Shown one piece after another: positions 38,072 through 38,573 of a DNA stretch of 38,573 bases. Under the pieces are notes generated by a model. That model saw nothing but the letters and a program-made list of their open reading frames with translations. It had not been told where the DNA came from and made no database searches. How positions within the stretch are numbered: position 1 is the stretch's first letter; each line of letters starts with the position of its first letter. Made by a program: the position numbers and the translations under genes. Where the stretch lies: contig JBAWVR010000002.1 in the NCBI GenBank assembly GCA_037147155.1, positions 1-38,573 of the forward strand, read 5' to 3'. This stretch comes from JBAWVR01 sp037147155 (lineage in GTDB: Bacteria; Patescibacteriota; Minisyncoccia; Phycocordibacterales; GWA1-40-21).

Positions 38072-38103
38072 ATAAAACCAAGGCGAGACCTTGGTTTTAT
38101 AAT
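38072..38103. terminator. Bidirectional terminator between dnaX and the MazG-like gene
   Basis: A perfect 12-bp stem, ATAAAACCAAGG and its complement, with loop CGAGA and T runs on both strands. Confidence 0.92.
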
Positions 38104-38104
38104 T

Positions 38105-38407
38105 TTACTTATTACCCTTGAGAATTAATCTTTCATCGAAACCACCTCTTTCGTCTTTCTTTTTTAAACGAATTTCTTCAACATTTTGATATTCCGGCAA
38201 TTGTCGTAATGCGACGATGACTTCGAGCAAGTCGGCCAATTCTTCTGGACTACCAGCCTCCTTGAACTCATCAAGTTCTTCTTGTAGCTTTTTAATTAAC
38301 TCACTCTTGTATTCTTCTGGTGTGGCAATTCTTTTTTCATAAGCGACACCCTTTTTGTCCAAGATTTCAGGAATTTTGTCGCGAACAAGTTTGTTGTAGG
38401 TTTCCAT
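38105..38407 (-). CDS. MazG/PRA-PH-like nucleotide pyrophosphohydrolase
   Basis: 100 residues, an all-alpha NTP pyrophosphohydrolase of the phosphoribosyl-ATP pyrophosphatase type. The signature YNKLVRDKIPEIL at the N-terminus and the metal-binding pattern EELDEFKEAGSPEELADLLEV (about 43-63; acidic residues E43, E44, E47, E57, D60) are typical of the family, which removes noncanonical nucleotides. No histidine-biosynthesis genes are nearby, so a house-cleaning role is more likely. The start ATG has no SD. Confidence 0.87.
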   Translation of the reverse strand: METYNKLVRDKIPEILDKKGVAYEKRIATPEEYKSELIKKLQEELDEFKEAGSPEELADLLEVIVALRQLPEYQNVEEIRLKKKDERGGFDERLILKGNK

Positions 38408-38513
38408 AGTTGATATTATTGTATTACGTACAGCTGTCTTTTGCTAGTATTTTGCTCTTGTTTTTTCGTGTTTTTCACGGTAAAGTATTATTCAGCTATA
38501 CAAAATAGCATAT

Positions 38514-38573
38514 TGTCGGATCGTCTAAAGGTAGGACAGTGGCCTTTGAAGCCATCAATCTTGGTTCGATTCC
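38514..38573 (+). tRNA. tRNA-Gln (anticodon TTG), cut by the window end
   Basis: Acceptor 5' strand TGTCGGA, D-arm GTCTAAAGGTAGGAC, anticodon stem GTGGC/GCCAT (one G-T pair) with loop CTTTGAA giving TTG, and the start of the T-arm TTGGTTCGATTCC. The 3' part lies beyond the window, so any trailer module cannot be checked. Confidence 0.88.

Overview
The window looks like the chromosome of a Candidate Phyla Radiation (Patescibacteria, Parcubacteria-like) bacterium. It is AT-rich, TGA is used as a stop, tRNA genes do not encode CCA, IF-2 lacks its N-terminal region, and there is a set of small VirB2/TrbC-like type IV secretion pilins. DUF4446 and a degenerate metallo-beta-lactamase-fold protein fit the same picture. 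The assignment is inferred from gene content, because no rRNA is present.

Layout. 1-3519: degenerate MBL protein, a small membrane protein, gyrA. 3536-8311: a secretion/envelope island with a methyltransferase, a solute-binding-like protein and six consecutive pilin-like genes. 8324-11691: accessory genes mixed with tRNA-Leu(TAG), tRNA-Lys, tRNA-Leu(TAA) and tRNA-Cys. 11731-14083 (minus): rbfA, infB, DUF4446. 14213-19578: an accessory gene, a cysteine desulfurase, an inactive HtrA-like protein, clpB. 19584-19897 (minus): a probable structured ncRNA with a near-consensus promoter and a terminator. 19999-25563: a methyltransferase, tRNA-Tyr, alr, small accessory genes, rpmG, tRNA-Trp, miaA, tRNA-Leu(CAA). 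25714-32376: accessory genes around parB and the topA-dprA pair. 32690-35859: serS, an ftsQ-like gene, dus. 35975-36960: a Cys-rich protein and an array of Shine-Dalgarno (SD) sites without normal start codons. 37009-38573: dnaX, a MazG-like pyrophosphohydrolase and a partial tRNA-Gln.

Two gene styles alternate. Housekeeping genes lack an SD, and several have a -10 box only 6-9 nt before the start codon, which implies leaderless mRNAs. Short accessory genes have strong GGAGG-type SDs, their own promoters and often GC-rich terminators, so they look like self-contained cassettes placed between core genes.

The most striking structure is at the tRNA genes. Six of the seven complete tRNAs are followed, beyond a terminator hairpin, by elements that carry the reverse complement of that tRNA's own 3' end, a conserved core (GAG-C-GGGTCG-G-like), hairpin arms and often a sense copy of the tRNA end. 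The seventh, tRNA-Leu(TAA), has only a simple perfect inverted copy. Eight larger modules are visible. I know of no named family that matches them. The second strongest candidate for something new is the ncRNA at 19584-19862. The third is the pair of SD-preceded frames at 36207 and 36488, where ACT sits in the place of the start codon.
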